The position numbers and the translations under genes are program-made. This document shows positions 32,700 through 43,599 of a stretch of 64,000 bases of DNA, piece by piece (within the stretch, counting starts at the first letter, position 1; each line of letters opens with the position of its first letter). The stretch comes from Cladorhizidae sp. MBARI D1340-BT2. Lineage: Eukaryota; Porifera; Demospongiae; Poecilosclerida; Cladorhizidae. The notes under the pieces were generated by a model. That model did not search any database. It saw only the letters and a program-made list of their open reading frames with translations, and was not told the origin of the DNA. The stretch is from positions 25,979,239 through 26,043,238 of the forward strand of contig JAQNBH010000013.1 of NCBI GenBank assembly GCA_028752905.1, read 5' to 3'.

Positions 32700-33720
32700 A
32701 CCAGTCCATTTAGCAGTGAATTTGATGGATTTCACTGGCATAATTACTAGGATTTGATCACCCACGTCCAAGTGTCATTGCTTAGTCTGTTCGTCATATC
32801 TAGTTTTGGTCTCCTCCAACTTGGTCTGAATGGCAATGCCTGTCATCTGGTCAAGCCTGGATCACAATTCTAGCATCTATTCAATGTTTGTGGTTTGTGG
32901 AGCATCATTGTCGGTCCAGCTACCTTCAATTCATCTAGGGGGCTCCTCACATTTTGCCCAACAATGATATTGAATGCCGAAAACCAGTGCTTCGTTTCTG
33001 GACTTCCCCATAGGCAAATAGTAGGTAGGGAAGGAGGGTGTCCCAACTTCTTTGGTTTTGACTTTAGCATAGCCTTGAGAGTGCCATGGATCCATTCAAT
33101 GGCACCATTTGTCTAGGGGTGATAAGGTGAGGTTCTTATTGGCTTGACTTCCAAGAGCTTGAAATTTGACCCCTGGTTGGAGAGGATTTCTGCTGGAATT
33201 CCCAATCGAGAGAATATACCTATGGGGAGAGTAGCCACTGTTTATGAGTCTATGTTCTTCAGTGGTACCACTTCTGGGTACTGACTGCCGTAATCCATCA
33301 ATGTCAGGATGTATTTGTTGCATGCTTTAATTCTTGTCAACGGCCCAACTATATCAATAGCTAACATGGCGAAGGGCTCTGCCATCAGTCAGTGGTGCCT
33401 TTCTTCTCCCAGCCTTCTGACGTTGTGGGCACAATTTGCACACCTCCTTGACATCTCTAGCGAGTGTGGGCCAGTAGAAATGTTGGAGTAAGCGGTGCTT
33501 AGTTCGTTAGAAACCCAGGTGCTGCCATTGGCAGTGTGAGCCACTCAGATGGCTATGTTCTTTCTTGCTTGTGGTAGAATAACTGCAGAGCATCATTCTA
33601 TAACTGGTTGTTACAGTATCTGTATAACACTCCATCTTGGTAAACACAGCTGGTATCTCCCCTCCTTGTTTCTTGTCTAGTTGACTGCAGAGTCAGGTCT
33701 TGCTGCTGTTCTTGGATGAA
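32700..33720 (-). pseudogene. Integrase of the Gmr1-like element
   Basis: The N-terminal region reads FIQEQQQDLTLQSTRQE and DGVLYR (33720-33620), then a zinc finger remnant RTKHRLLQHFYWPTLARDVK with CKLCPQRQKAGRRKAPL (33515-33395). Catalytic core: MLAIDIVGPLTRIKA (33375), then GIPAEILSNQGSNFKLLEVK (33205; the usual SDQG is SNQG, so the second catalytic aspartate is lost), and NGAIEWIHGTLKAMLKSK (33105) with the glutamate. The C-terminal part, HLDVGDQILVIMPVKSIKF and KWTGPYLVENKLS (32780-32690), is the GPY-type region. Many stops and shifts are present. Confidence 0.8.
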
Positions 33721-35127
33721 TTTGTTTAAATCCATGTACACATGCAACGGGTTGAAAGCATCCCTTTTTGATGAGTCAGCATTCTAATCCATGGCTGTGT
33801 TCTGTTTAAGGTTGTTGCCTGCATCTGCCTGCTGAATGTTTGCTCGTCTGATGGCTTCTTGCCTCTTCTGAGATCGAGACACCTTGATCCTGTGCTTGGT
33901 TGGAACAATCATATCATCACATCATGCAGTAATCCAAGAGGACATGAACTTGAGGCTAGTGTACGATGCCTCTGTGAAGACAAGTGTCCATCTATCAATT
34001 ATGTCCTAACTTTTGGCAGTGCACACCAGATCTCCTCAGATTCAGGCTCCACAAGATTGGCCTCATTGCAGATGTGGAAAAGGTGTCCATTATGTTATGA
34101 GTTGCACCTGCAGATATAGATGTCCTGAGGTGCTTGTGGATTGTTAATTTGGAGGATTCATTCTCGGGAATTGCTGAGCTACAGTTTACTCAAGTGGTAT
34201 CCGGAGCACCAGCCAGCCCATTTTTCCTGACTGCTACTATTCATCATCACATTGAGAAGTTCCCGTTGATTGATCAACCCTTTGTCACATAACCCTTTGT
34301 TGAGAAGTTCACATGGATCGATCAACCCTTTGTTGAGAAGTTTCTCTGATCCATCTACATGGATGACCTCAGGTTGGGGTCCAATAACATTGAGTGAGTT
34401 TATGAGTTCTAAATCAAGTCAAAGTTGCGTTTGGCAGAGACTGTGTTTAACATTGGTTGAAAGTCAAGCCCTTGGAGTGTAGAAGATGTGATCGGTGACC
34501 AGCTCATCTTCAATGTCAGTGGTACCTTTCAAGCCATGAAGGAGACACAAGCAGCTAAGAGAAATGCCGTAGGCCTTGCCACAAGGAACTCCATCTGTCG
34601 GGAGTATCGGAAGTGATCTCGCCACTCAATATATGATTCAAAATGCTCTGTCAGCACCTGTACGATACCAAGACAGGTGGTGTGGACCACTCTATGGAAG
34701 GTCACTGAGTGGAAGAGGTTGACCTCTGATCAACAACGAGCCGAGCCTTTCAGTTATGGATGTGTCTGTATATGTGTTGTGTGACCAGAGAAGTCCACTT
34801 GGGTGGAGTTCCTGAAGCGCTGCACATCAGGAGAGGGTGCCCAGTGAGGATTGTGTCTGACAATGCCAGGACCTTCAAGGTTACAAAAAAATATCACTGC
34901 AGTACTGGACAGTGTAGAGGTCAAGCACCATCTCCCTGGTGTCAATGCCAAGTGGACCTTTAATCTGGAGAATGTACTTCTTGGTGGTGGCGGGGGGGAG
35001 GGGAAGGGTGGGGGGTTCGAAATAATGATTAGAAGTAAGAAGAAGTGCCTGTAAAAAACTGTATGCGAGGCGTGAGCGCATATGATGAACTGCTGACATC
35101 AGTCACAGTTGTCGAGATGATACTAAA

Positions 35128-35434
35128 GGATAGAAGCACAAATAGCCAAGACAAGGACATAACATCTACTAGCCAGGAAAAGGACATAACCTCAACTAGC
35201 CAGGAAAGAACTTCAACTAGCCAGGACAAGGACATAACCTCAACTAGCCAGGACAAGGACATAACCTTAACTAGTCAGGACAAGGAGAGAACTTCAACTA
35301 GCCAAGACAAGGATAGAACCTCAACTAAGGACAAGGAGAGTACCTTAACTAGCCAGGAAAAGGAGAGAACCTCAACTAGTCAGGACAAGGAGAGAGGTTT
35401 AACTAATGTAGACAAGGAGAGAACCCCAGCCTAG
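35128..35434. repeat. 27-bp minisatellite inside the BEL integrase (SQDKDITST repeat frame)
   Basis: About eleven units of CAACTAGCCAGGACAAGGAC type. In the + frame they encode SQDKDITST 9-residue repeats in continuity with the BEL integrase frame (35045-35434). It is the same minisatellite as in R1 repeats at 27240, 41090-41930 and 42620-43265. Confidence 0.88.
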
Positions 35435-36064
35435 CTTTCATGCCTTTAGAACAATCTCTAAATTACCTGCCAAACCTCAATGCCCTCACTCTCAACATAC
35501 TACTAACCCCCCTGAGGGATGCACTCTCATGAACCCAACCTCTGCCAGCACCGAAACTGACCCTCACCCTTCTAGGATACCACCATGCTGTGTCCCAAGC
35601 CCAATATAAGCCAAGATCAGTTGGCGATGAAGAATGCAAGGGTCAGAGTGCAAACAAGCATGGTTTAGTCAAAGCCAACCCTTCACCAACTCCAGGACAG
35701 AGACTGGAGACATCAGCATTGTATATCTCATCTCTGCAAACTAATTAAACCTGATGAGGTTATGCCTTCAATATGTAATTAGCTGACCTAACACTCCTGT
35801 GATTATTGGAATAAGAAAGGAGAGGTGACGATCAAGGACTCTTGCAAGCAGCTATATGACCATTAGTGATGTCTGTGCTAAGTTCTGCACTATAGTGGTG
35901 ACTGTTAATTACTGCATCCTTGTGGTCTGTGCCCACAGCCTTCTGTGATGTAAGTCAGTTAGCCAGAGGGAATGTCTTGTTGAGAGCATATATATCTTAG
36001 AGGTCTTAACCTGGTGAGGATGAGGTCAGGAGACCTCCCTCCTCCACATTCTAAGGGGGAGGAT
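35435..36064. other. 3' untranslated/env-less tail of the BEL element
   Basis: No conserved domain recognised. The end, near 36015-36064, is CT-rich then a purine tract, as expected before a 3' LTR. Confidence 0.4.
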
Positions 36065-36218
36065 TTGCAGGCCACTATTTAGGCCCCACCAATAATCATA
36101 ATTATAATTGGTAGTTTCCTTCTGGACAAAGGAAGTCTTCAAGTTCCATTACCTCTTGTCAGTGGAGGACAATAAAAGCTCGAATCACGTATTATAATTC
36201 ATCAACTAATTGCCAACA
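36065..36218 (+). repeat. Probable 3' LTR of the BEL element
   Basis: It begins TGCAGGCC after the purine run, contains AATAAAAG (36170, candidate polyadenylation signal), and ends CCAACA six bases before the TRIM stop codon on the other strand. No 5' partner is in the window, so boundaries are inferred. Confidence 0.45.
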
Positions 36219-36223
36219 GAAAA

Positions 36224-38416
36224 CTAAAATATATCTATCTTATTAGTCCACCAGTTACCAGCATACACAAATCCATCTTGATCTACACACACATCCCAAT
36301 AGTGTCCACCACCAAACGAGGTGACATAGTCTCCCTCAGTGGTGAACACGACTATCTTACATACACCATCAGCTGCCACATACACATACTGACCAGCTAC
36401 ACAAACACCACATGGAGATTTCAACCTCTTCACACCACCCTCATCACAGCCAAAGGAGTGTAGGAATGCACCATCATTACTGAAGACTTGAATACTCCAG
36501 TTCCCATGACTACTGACGTAAACGTTTTGATGACTGTCAGAAGATACGCCCCACAATGTTGTTTTTTCTGCACCAACAATCTGTCTCACATATTTCAGTT
36601 CTCTGTTGTACACCATGATCCTACCCCCATTGCCACGCTCGGTAACCATGACTTCATCTCCAACTACTGCAAAACCGATATGTCCTGGGCCTTCTACTTG
36701 CTGGACTCTGTGCACTTGAACCTTGCTGCAGTTCTTGTTCCACTTGAAGATTCGATTAGTGCCTTCATCAGTGAAATAGATGTCTTCACTGTCTACAGCA
36801 ATACCTCGTAAATATTGAATTTGATGTTCCGAGAGATCGATACTTCTCAATCTTTTACCTTCTCTATCCAACACCTCGAGATCTCCAAATTCAGTGACTA
36901 TAAGCTCACCCAGGGAGTTTACAGTTATACCACAAGGCCCTGTTACACCAGCCCACACCTTGACAGGCTTGTCTAGTTGAGTAGGTGGGATGGGAACAAG
37001 CACAGGGAAGGGACTGCCTGCTACTTGATGCCCATCAATTGAGACCGTAAGTTCATGTCTTCCACGGAGAGTGGGTGTGAACTGGATGCGATATTGGTCG
37101 GCTCCAACTTCTTCGGTGTAGGATTGGATGCAAGCTCCACTGTGCAGACACTTCATATAGCAGTCTATTTGAACAGCACATTTGGCTGGCTTGTTGTCAC
37201 AGAGTTGAGTGGTGCACAAGACCACTTCTGATAACTTCCCAGCCTTAGCCTTGCTGGACACAGTGTTGATGACAAGTGTGACGGGAAGTCTAGTTATCTT
37301 AGCCTGGGTTAGGAGGAGCTGCTCCAGGGCCTCAGCACAGCTCACCTCCACTGCTACATCAACCTCCTTCATAGGCATAAGCTTTTGCCCCAGCTTGGTG
37401 CTGTCTTCAATTTTTTTTTTCTGGACCTTACTCTCAATCTCAGCGTGTGTGCACATGACCTCATCTTTGGAACAGTGCTTCACACACTGCTTGGTGTAGT
37501 CCACGATCCTCCTCACCTCTGCAAGGAAAATGGATATATCCTGCTTTTGTCCTTCAAGCTTCTCCATTTTCTCAAACACTCTCTTTTTGGCCTCCTCTAG
37601 TATTTTCTGCTTGTGCCTTTCAATGATAGTGTGCAGCTCCTCGAAGGATGTTCCAATCGTTTTGGTTACAGACTCGCCCTGGGCTGCTAGCTCATATTCC
37701 GTGGTCTGTATCTCTTCAACAGCACAACAGAGATTGGCCGTCACTTTTCTCAGAGGCTTCAAGCTCTCCATCAGCTCTTTTCTCTTGTTCTCAGCTGTTA
37801 AGTTGGTGGAGTCAAAGTGGTGGTCCCTGTGGTCCTTTAGTGTGCCCTCACAACAAATTAATACATCACAGTCATAGCAGAACATCTTGAGTGACTTTGT
37901 TTGAACTTGGCACTTCTTAGCAGGACAATCTTTGGTAAGGATGTCTTTAGCTCTCTCCTTCTTCACTTCATCCAAAGGGAGAACTTCATGCTCGTCAAAG
38001 AAAGATTTCATCCTCAGATGTGCCTCCCCGCATTTTTCACATTTGATCTTGTCACATTGTTGGCAAAAATATTCTGATTCGACTGAAGAGGGTGTGCATA
38101 TGTCACACTTCACCTCCTTCTCACTAAGTGCTCTCCTCTGCTTGTCATACAGTTCTTTGAGGCGGTTTATAGAGAAAGTTGTTTTGAGGTTGTCTTCATG
38201 GCCCTCAGGCAGGGTGGTTTCATTGAAACACTCCGGGCAAGAGAATGGCTGGTCTTTGCCTGTCCTGAGGGCTAGCTTGAGGATGCAGTGCTTGCAGTAA
38301 CAATGAAGGCAAGGGAGAGCCTTGGGCAGAGTGTAGTGTTCCTGGCAGATAAAACATGTGACCTCCTTCTCTAGCTCCATTAAATACTTCTCTGCCACCT
38401 CCATATCTCTATCCAT
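36224..38416 (-). CDS. TRIM protein: RING, two B-boxes, coiled coil, filamin repeat, NHL repeats
   Basis: Intact single-exon 730-residue protein. RING finger with C21, C24, C36, H38, C41, C44, C60, C63; B-box 1 with C104, C107, C118, C121, C126, C129, H133 and H143; B-box 2 from C164 (CPAKKC) to HRDHH at 196-200; coiled coil about 205-345; filamin/immunoglobulin-like repeat about 375-475 (YRIQFTPTLRGRHELTV, SPFPV); NHL-type beta-propeller about 485-730 (GPCGITVN, GELIVTE, YLRGIAVDS, DIYFTDEGTNRI, SPCGVCV, YVYVAADG, VYAGNW). This is the TRIM2/3/71 (group VII) architecture. By family knowledge it is a cytosolic RING E3 ubiquitin ligase; NHL propellers bind protein or RNA. The start is ATG 38416; a second ATG at codon 5 is possible. 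The BEL 3' end lies six bases past the stop, so its own 3' UTR may be supplied by transposon DNA. Confidence 0.95.
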   Translation of the reverse strand: MDRDMEVAEKYLMELEKEVTCFICQEHYTLPKALPCLHCYCKHCILKLALRTGKDQPFSCPECFNETTLPEGHEDNLKTTFSINRLKELYDKQRRALSEKEVKCDICTPSSVESEYFCQQCDKIKCEKCGEAHLRMKSFFDEHEVLPLDEVKKERAKDILTKDCPAKKCQVQTKSLKMFCYDCDVLICCEGTLKDHRDHHFDSTNLTAENKRKELMESLKPLRKVTANLCCAVEEIQTTEYELAAQGESVTKTIGTSFEELHTIIERHKQKILEEAKKRVFEKMEKLEGQKQDISIFLAEVRRIVDYTKQCVKHCSKDEVMCTHAEIESKVQKKKIEDSTKLGQKLMPMKEVDVAVEVSCAEALEQLLLTQAKITRLPVTLVINTVSSKAKAGKLSEVVLCTTQLCDNKPAKCAVQIDCYMKCLHSGACIQSYTEEVGADQYRIQFTPTLRGRHELTVSIDGHQVAGSPFPVLVPIPPTQLDKPVKVWAGVTGPCGITVNSLGELIVTEFGDLEVLDREGKRLRSIDLSEHQIQYLRGIAVDSEDIYFTDEGTNRIFKWNKNCSKVQVHRVQQVEGPGHIGFAVVGDEVMVTERGNGGRIMVYNRELKYVRQIVGAEKTTLWGVSSDSHQNVYVSSHGNWSIQVFSNDGAFLHSFGCDEGGVKRLKSPCGVCVAGQYVYVAADGVCKIVVFTTEGDYVTSFGGGHYWDVCVDQDGFVYAGNWWTNKIDIF

Positions 38417-38689
38417 GGTTGCAATATTTAGAGAGAACTAGTAGTTGAGAAACACTTTAGATACAGAACTTTAGCAGACACAAGAGCTACAGTAAACAAT
38501 GAAATTGTGTATGATTTTAATAATATTCATGAGTGATGATCAATGCTGCACCCACAAATGAGCATGTGTCATCTGCTATTGCACATGTGCAGAGACAAGA
38601 CTGGGATTGTCACATGTTGGTATTAAGAACTACACCAGTTTAGGCCCAGCTACTAGCAGAGGAGAAGTCCTGATCCATGACACAAATCA
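38417..38689 (-). promoter_or_regulatory. Presumed TRIM upstream region
   Basis: About 270 bases between the TRIM start and the minisatellite. No TATA box at a convincing distance is seen and no motif stands out; the call rests on position only. Confidence 0.25.
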
Positions 38690-38935
38690 ACTTGTTATTG
38701 GAGCAGTCATAACCGCTTGTGTGTATCTCTTGTTTCTAGAGCAATCATAACTGCTTGTGTGTGCCTCTTGTTACTGGAGCAGTCATAACTGCTTGTGTGT
38801 ATCTCTTGTTACTGAGTCATAACTGCTTGTGTGTCTCTCTTGTTTCTAGAGCAATCATAACTGCTTGTGCATGTCTCTTGTTACCGGAGCAGTCATAAAA
38901 CTGCTTGTGTGTGCCTCTTGTTACTGGTGTAGCCA
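38690..38935. repeat. Minisatellite, about 38-bp unit, inverse of the one at 5990-6335
   Basis: Six or so copies of CTCTTGTTACTGGAGCAGTC then ATAACTGCTTGTGTGTGC, the reverse complement of the unit at 5990-6335. Confidence 0.92.
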
Positions 38936-39490
38936 CCCAATGATCTTGAGACCACCCTTGCATGATAAATATAGCTGCCTGTGAAGTTTACTACATACTT
39001 TTACAGTCAACAAAAATGCTTCCACCTGACAAGCTTGCATCCACACACACAAATGTGAACTCAATTATATACTGAAAATATTTTTAAGTAAATCAATCAC
39101 ATTGAGTGAAGACAATCCTCACACACATATTTAAGAGTAATGTCATTGACACAACATGCCGACACCACACTTCTCATAGTCATCCAGAACACACTGCCAG
39201 ATGCCAAACCATTAGGTTCAGTGCAGTGAAAAATCTCACAGGGAATACCATCATCATTATCAATATCCTCTCGGAATCGAGCTGGGAGCTGTGGAATGAT
39301 GCTTGGAATGACGCTGGAGACCAGCATGGCTACTTGGTCACATTGTTCACTAATCTGCTCTCTTCACCTGCTCTGTTCTCTTCAATTGGTATTGAAGTTC
39401 TGTATCGGAATCACTCTCAACCAAACCATAAACAAGTCAGAGTCTATTAAGCCTGATACACTTGTGGCATATACTGCATCATCTGGGCCT
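38936..39490. other. Possible coding remnant, family unknown
   Basis: Overlapping open frames on both strands at 39097-39450. The + frame reads SSWELWNDAWNDAGDQHGYL then VTLFTNLL, which has a loose C-type-lectin flavour; the - frame reads QLPARFREDIDND then GIPCEIFHC. I cannot decide between them and recognise neither. Confidence 0.25.
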
Positions 39491-39742
39491 TCAAAGCGGT
39501 ACTGACCACCAGGAAATGATTTTGCATAAATAATCATCGGTGGAGAGGGTATTCCAGCAGCAGATACACAGCAAAGCAGCGTAATATATTAACTTGTCCT
39601 TGATCCTATCAGCTATGGTCCTTTGAGGGACATAGAAGCACGAGGCAGCACTAGACATTGCCATTTCATTGGCTTTTATAGCATTCATAGCAGCTACCAT
39701 GTCCACCTCTTTCCACTGCCTGCGGACATTACTATCAGCCAT
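39491..39742 (-). pseudogene. Pogo/Tigger-type HTH_psq N-terminal fragment
   Basis: From ATG 39742: MADSNVRRQWKEVDMVAAMN, AIKANEMAMSSAASCFYVPQ, RTIADRIKDKL. The pattern (W-x-x-x-D-M-x-x-A, then A-A-x-x-F-x-V-P-x-R-T-x-x-D-R) is the psq helix-turn-helix that starts pogo/jerky-type transposases and their host derivatives, where it binds DNA. A longer frame starts at 39844, but the added residues are hydrophobic and unlike the family. The CENP-B HTH and DDE domains are not present nearby; after DRIKDKL the frame decays. It is a 5' fragment. Confidence 0.7.
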
Positions 39743-39839
39743 CCTGCAACAAAGAAAATACAAATGAGCCAAAAAAAATTTAACCAGACAATAGCACATC
39801 AGGCACCAAAAGAATAGAAATGCTAGAACAGGTCTATCC

Positions 39840-40230
39840 CTCACATAACTTGACTAACAGTCCTCCTAGCTAAGGAAACAGTAAAAAATATGTAGCTATT
39901 GCACATTTCACATACTGAGCCTAGGTGTGCTTGCCTGCCACTTGTTACAAAGTCTTCCTTGCCATACAATAGGGAACTTGAGACAGGTGAAGTGTGCAGC
40001 TTCCACGCTACCACTCTGCAGGATAAAACCTAGCATCAGCAGACTCATTAGAATTGGTGGCTGGAATGTTATCTGAACAGATCTCAAATCCAGGTAAGGA
40101 TAACTGGAGGTGGTGCTGGGGCTAGTAGGTATTTGTGGATTGGTTGGTATCTGATACTGCATCTTGAGAAGCTAGAAGACCCTACTTTCAGAATTATGTC
40201 ACTTATTGCATAGCTGAGAAGCAGCTGCAA
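39840..40230. repeat. Dispersed repeat family R2, copy 2
   Basis: It aligns with 10370-10800 (see shared blocks there). Here it directly follows the pogo fragment upstream end and precedes an R3 copy. Confidence 0.75.
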
Positions 40231-40299
40231 GCATTATGTAGTTTCGCCTAGCCAGACCATTTCCCAATATCTGTGAGCATTGTTAAAGGGGATGCTATG

Positions 40300-40570
40300 T
40301 GATGTGTTTATTACCGCAGAAGGTAATACCATGGATGGACACTGGGCTCGCTGCATCTCCAGCCAACTATATATCGCTATGGAGCCTCTCTAAGGTTCTC
40401 TATATATACTGAAGGATGACAAAGAAATCCTGAAAATATCTGGTGGAGTGCAAATTTAGACATAAACTTAGCATAATATTTTGTGCAACCCTGGCATCAT
40501 TTTCATAGATGCATACCATGTAACACACTTTTACTAATCTTTCTTTGGAGGGAGCTGCACCCCAGTGCAG
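40300..40570. repeat. Dispersed repeat family R3, copy 2
   Basis: It aligns with 18850-19130. It is followed within a few bases by an R1 copy, so R3 and R1 may be parts of one larger composite. Confidence 0.75.
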
Positions 40571-40575
40571 TGCAA

Positions 40576-42134
40576 TAATGACACTAAATTGTGGAGCAGA
40601 AGCGGAAGTCATAAGAGAATGTAACAATGGACTGATTGAAACATAATTAGATCCAGTGACGTTGCCTACAACCTTGCTATCAACAAATAGCCTGTTCTTC
40701 TCACATTGTGTTCACCACTCATCAACCAGTGCTATGCATTGCAACTAGGTGAACGAAGGGTTCTAAGATCCCTTGAACACACCCCATAAATGGGTCACCA
40801 CGCAGACCCAGCTGATCTTACACACCATATCTATGCTGAAACTGAAACCCCAACAGTATGTGCACCTGTGGCTGACACATCCAGAAATATGACCGCACTT
40901 CTTGTCCTGTTGATCTACAGAGGCACGCACGCAGAGTGAGATTACCCAAATTGTCATGTAGAAGCTCAATGCGGACGCAACCAAGTGGATGGCTTTCTGG
41001 GCTATGTCTGCGTCCTCTGTACATAGCAACTCTGCCTGAACAATAATGAATCCCAACTTTCCAAAAGAAGGGTAGAACCACAACTCTCCATGAAGAGGAG
41101 AGAACCACAACTAACAGGACAAGGACATAAACTCGAAAGGAGAGAATCTGAACTAGCCAGGACAAGGATATAACCTAATCTAGCCTGGACAAGGAGAGAA
41201 TCCCAACTAGCCAGGACAGGAGAGAACCTGAACTAGCCAGACAAGGATATAACTTCAATTTGCCAGTGCAAGGATAAAACCTCAACTAGCCAGGAGAAGG
41301 ATAGAACCTCAACTAGCTAGGATATATATTCAAACTAGCCAAGACAAAGATATAACCTCAACTAACGAGGACAAGGATATAACCTCAACTAGCAAAGACA
41401 AGGAGAGAACCTCAACTAGCCAGGACAAGTACAGAGAACCTCAAGTGGCAAAGACAAGGATGAAATCTCAACTAACAAGAACAAGGAGAGAACATCAACT
41501 AGTCAAGAGAAGGAGACAACCTCAACTACTAAGTACAAGGATATAAACTCAACTAGTAAGGATAAGGATGGAGAACCTCAACTAGCCATGTCAAGGATAT
41601 AATCCCAACTAGCCTGGACAAGGATATAACCTCAACTAGCAAGACAGTCGAGAACCTCAACTATCCAGGATGAGCATCTAACCTCAACTAGCCAGGACAA
41701 GGATACAACTTCAACTAGCTAGAACAGGATAGAACCTCAAATATCCAGGACAAGGACAAAACCTCAGCTAACAGCAAGGATAGAGAATCTTAACTAGCAA
41801 GGACAAGGATATAACCTCAACTAGCCATGACAACAATATAACCTAAACTAGCCAGTACAAGGACAAACCCTCAACTAGCCTGGACAAGGACATAACCTGA
41901 ACTAGCCAGGACAAGGATAGAACCACAATTGGTGGGCACAAATTTATACTCCTCATGTAGAAGGACATATGCAATCAAGATGGTTTCTTCATTCCTAGAG
42001 GCACACTACTCAGAACCACATATGCAAATAAGATGGTCCTCTTCATTCCTCAAGGCACACTCCTCATGTAGCACCATATATGCAAACAAGATGGCCTCTT
42101 CATTCCTCAAGGAACACTCCTCATGTAGCACCAC
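40576..42134. repeat. Dispersed repeat R1, copy 2, minisatellite expanded to about 840 bp
   Basis: The left flank matches 26690-27240. The 27-bp minisatellite (CAACTAGCCAGGACAAGGAT) runs from about 41095 to 41930. The right flank GGTGGGCACAAATTTATACT and three CTCATGTAGCACCA-type units follow, to 42134. Confidence 0.88.
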
Positions 42135-43570
42135 TGTAAGAGAATGTGATTAACAATGGAGTGAAACATAATAAGGACTACTGACATTGTCTACAGCCTT
42201 GCTATCAACAAATAGCCTATTCATCCTTATTTTGACCACTTTGTGTAACACTGTCATCCAGTGCTCTGCATTGCAACTACTAGGTGCATGTAGGGTTCTA
42301 AGATCCCGTGAACAGACCCCAGAAATGGGTCACCACGCAGACCCAGCTGATCTCACAGACCGTAACTATGCTGAAACTGAAACCCCACCAGTAGGTGCTC
42401 GTGTGACTGACATATCCGGAAATATAAACACACCTCCTGTCCTGTTGATCTAGAGAGGGATGCACACAGTGTGAGATTACCCAAACCGTCATGCAGAAGC
42501 TGGTAATGCAACCAAGTGGATGGCATTCTGGGCTACGTCTGAGTCCTCTGTGCACAGCAACTTTGCCTGAACAATGATGAAACCCAACTATCAAAGAGAA
42601 GGGTATATGGAGAGGGGGAGACGACCACAACTATCAGGACAAGGACATAACCTCAACTAGCCAGGACAATGATAGAGAACCTCAAGTATCAAGGACAAGG
42701 ATAAAACCTCAACTAGCAAGGACAAGGAGAGAACCTCAACTATTCAGGACAAGGATAAAACTTCAATTAGACAGGACAGGGATATAACCACAACTAGCCA
42801 GGACAAAGATATAGCCTCAACTAGCTTGGACAAGTATAGAACCTCAACTAGCAAGGACAAGGATAGCACTTCAACTAGCTAGGACAAGGAGAGAACCTCA
42901 ACTAGCAAGGACAAGGATAGAACCTCAACTAGCTAGGACAAGGAGAGAACCTCAACTAGTCATGAAAAGGATATAACCTCAACTAGCCAGGACAAGGATA
43001 CAACCTCAACTAGCCAGGACAGGAGAGAACCTCAACTAGCCAGGACAAGGATATAACCTCAACAACCAGGACAAGGACATAACCTGAACTAGCCAGGATA
43101 AGGATAAAACCTCAACTAGACAGGAGAGCAGAGAACTTCAACTAGCCAGGTCAAGGATAGAACCTCAACTAGCCAGGAAGGGAGAGAACCTCAACTAGCC
43201 AGGACAAGGAGAGTACCTCAACTAACCAGGACAAGGACATAACCTGAACTAGCCAGGACAAGGCAATTGGTGTGCACAAATTTACACTCCTCATGTAGCA
43301 GGATATATGCAAATAAGATTGTCCTCTTCATTCCTCAAGGCACACTCCTCATGTAGCACCACATATGCAAACAAGATGGTCCTCTTCATTCCTAGACACA
43401 CTCCTCATGCCTCCACCAGCTTTCACAAATAAACTGGACCCACCGCATTGTAGGGGCACTGTCGACAATAGATCACCCATATATTTCTAAAAATATGCTC
43501 TGCACTTACCAGTACCCATCTTGTAATGATGGGGAGCACTACCACTCTTGCTTCTGGTAAGCAACATACT
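42135..43570. repeat. Dispersed repeat R1, copy 3, minisatellite about 640 bp
   Basis: It lies in tandem with copy 2. Minisatellite about 42625-43265, then the right flank to ATAAACTGGACCCACC and TTCTGGTAAGCAACATACT, ending where hAT copy L begins. Confidence 0.88.
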
Positions 43571-43599
43571 TTTCTTACATCTCTCATCAATCTCATTCT

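Larger units (their letters stand above)
31215..33905 (-). mobile_element. Gmr1-like Ty3/gypsy retroelement (integrase before RT), no LTRs seen
   Basis: On the minus strand the order from right to left is integrase (33720-32700), then reverse transcriptase (32690-31610), then RNase H (31597-31215). Ty3/gypsy elements normally have integrase last; the reversed order is the hallmark of the Gmr1-like group described from deuterostomes. A single open frame, 32689-32279, runs from the end of integrase (SPVTYTVKMPDNRKK, FHVN-like IHINMIKLWL) into the RT entry region (DFIGQHPKVFTYIPGLTQAT), so the order is not a result of two elements lying side by side. No gag, protease or LTR is identified. Confidence 0.75.
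33905..36218 (+). mobile_element. BEL/Pao LTR retrotransposon, 3' half
   Basis: A + strand series of blocks in shifting frames: HHAVIQEDMNLRLVYDASVK (33920; usual BEL RT phrase), LHKIGLIADVEK (34055; domain A), ASPFFLTATIHHHIEKF (34215), SIYMDDLRLGSNNI (34353; YMDD catalytic motif), SKLRLAETVFNIG, then integrase TREVHLGGVPEALHIRRGCP and VRIVSDNARTFKV (34785-34880), WTFNLE (34955) and YDELLTSVTVVEMIL (35075-35125). A minisatellite replaces the following integrase end. A purine run GGGGGAGGA precedes a possible 3' LTR at 36065. Gag, protease and the 5' LTR are missing. All frames are broken. Confidence 0.8.

Noticed and set aside
39097..39450. C-type-lectin-like frame on + or cysteine-bearing frame on -
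   Set aside because: Both strands are open, the lectin resemblance rests on a few residues, and the cysteine pattern of a lectin domain is absent.
39743..39844. Longer start for the pogo HTH fragment
   Set aside because: The added residues are hydrophobic and unlike the family; the conserved block starts right after ATG 39742.
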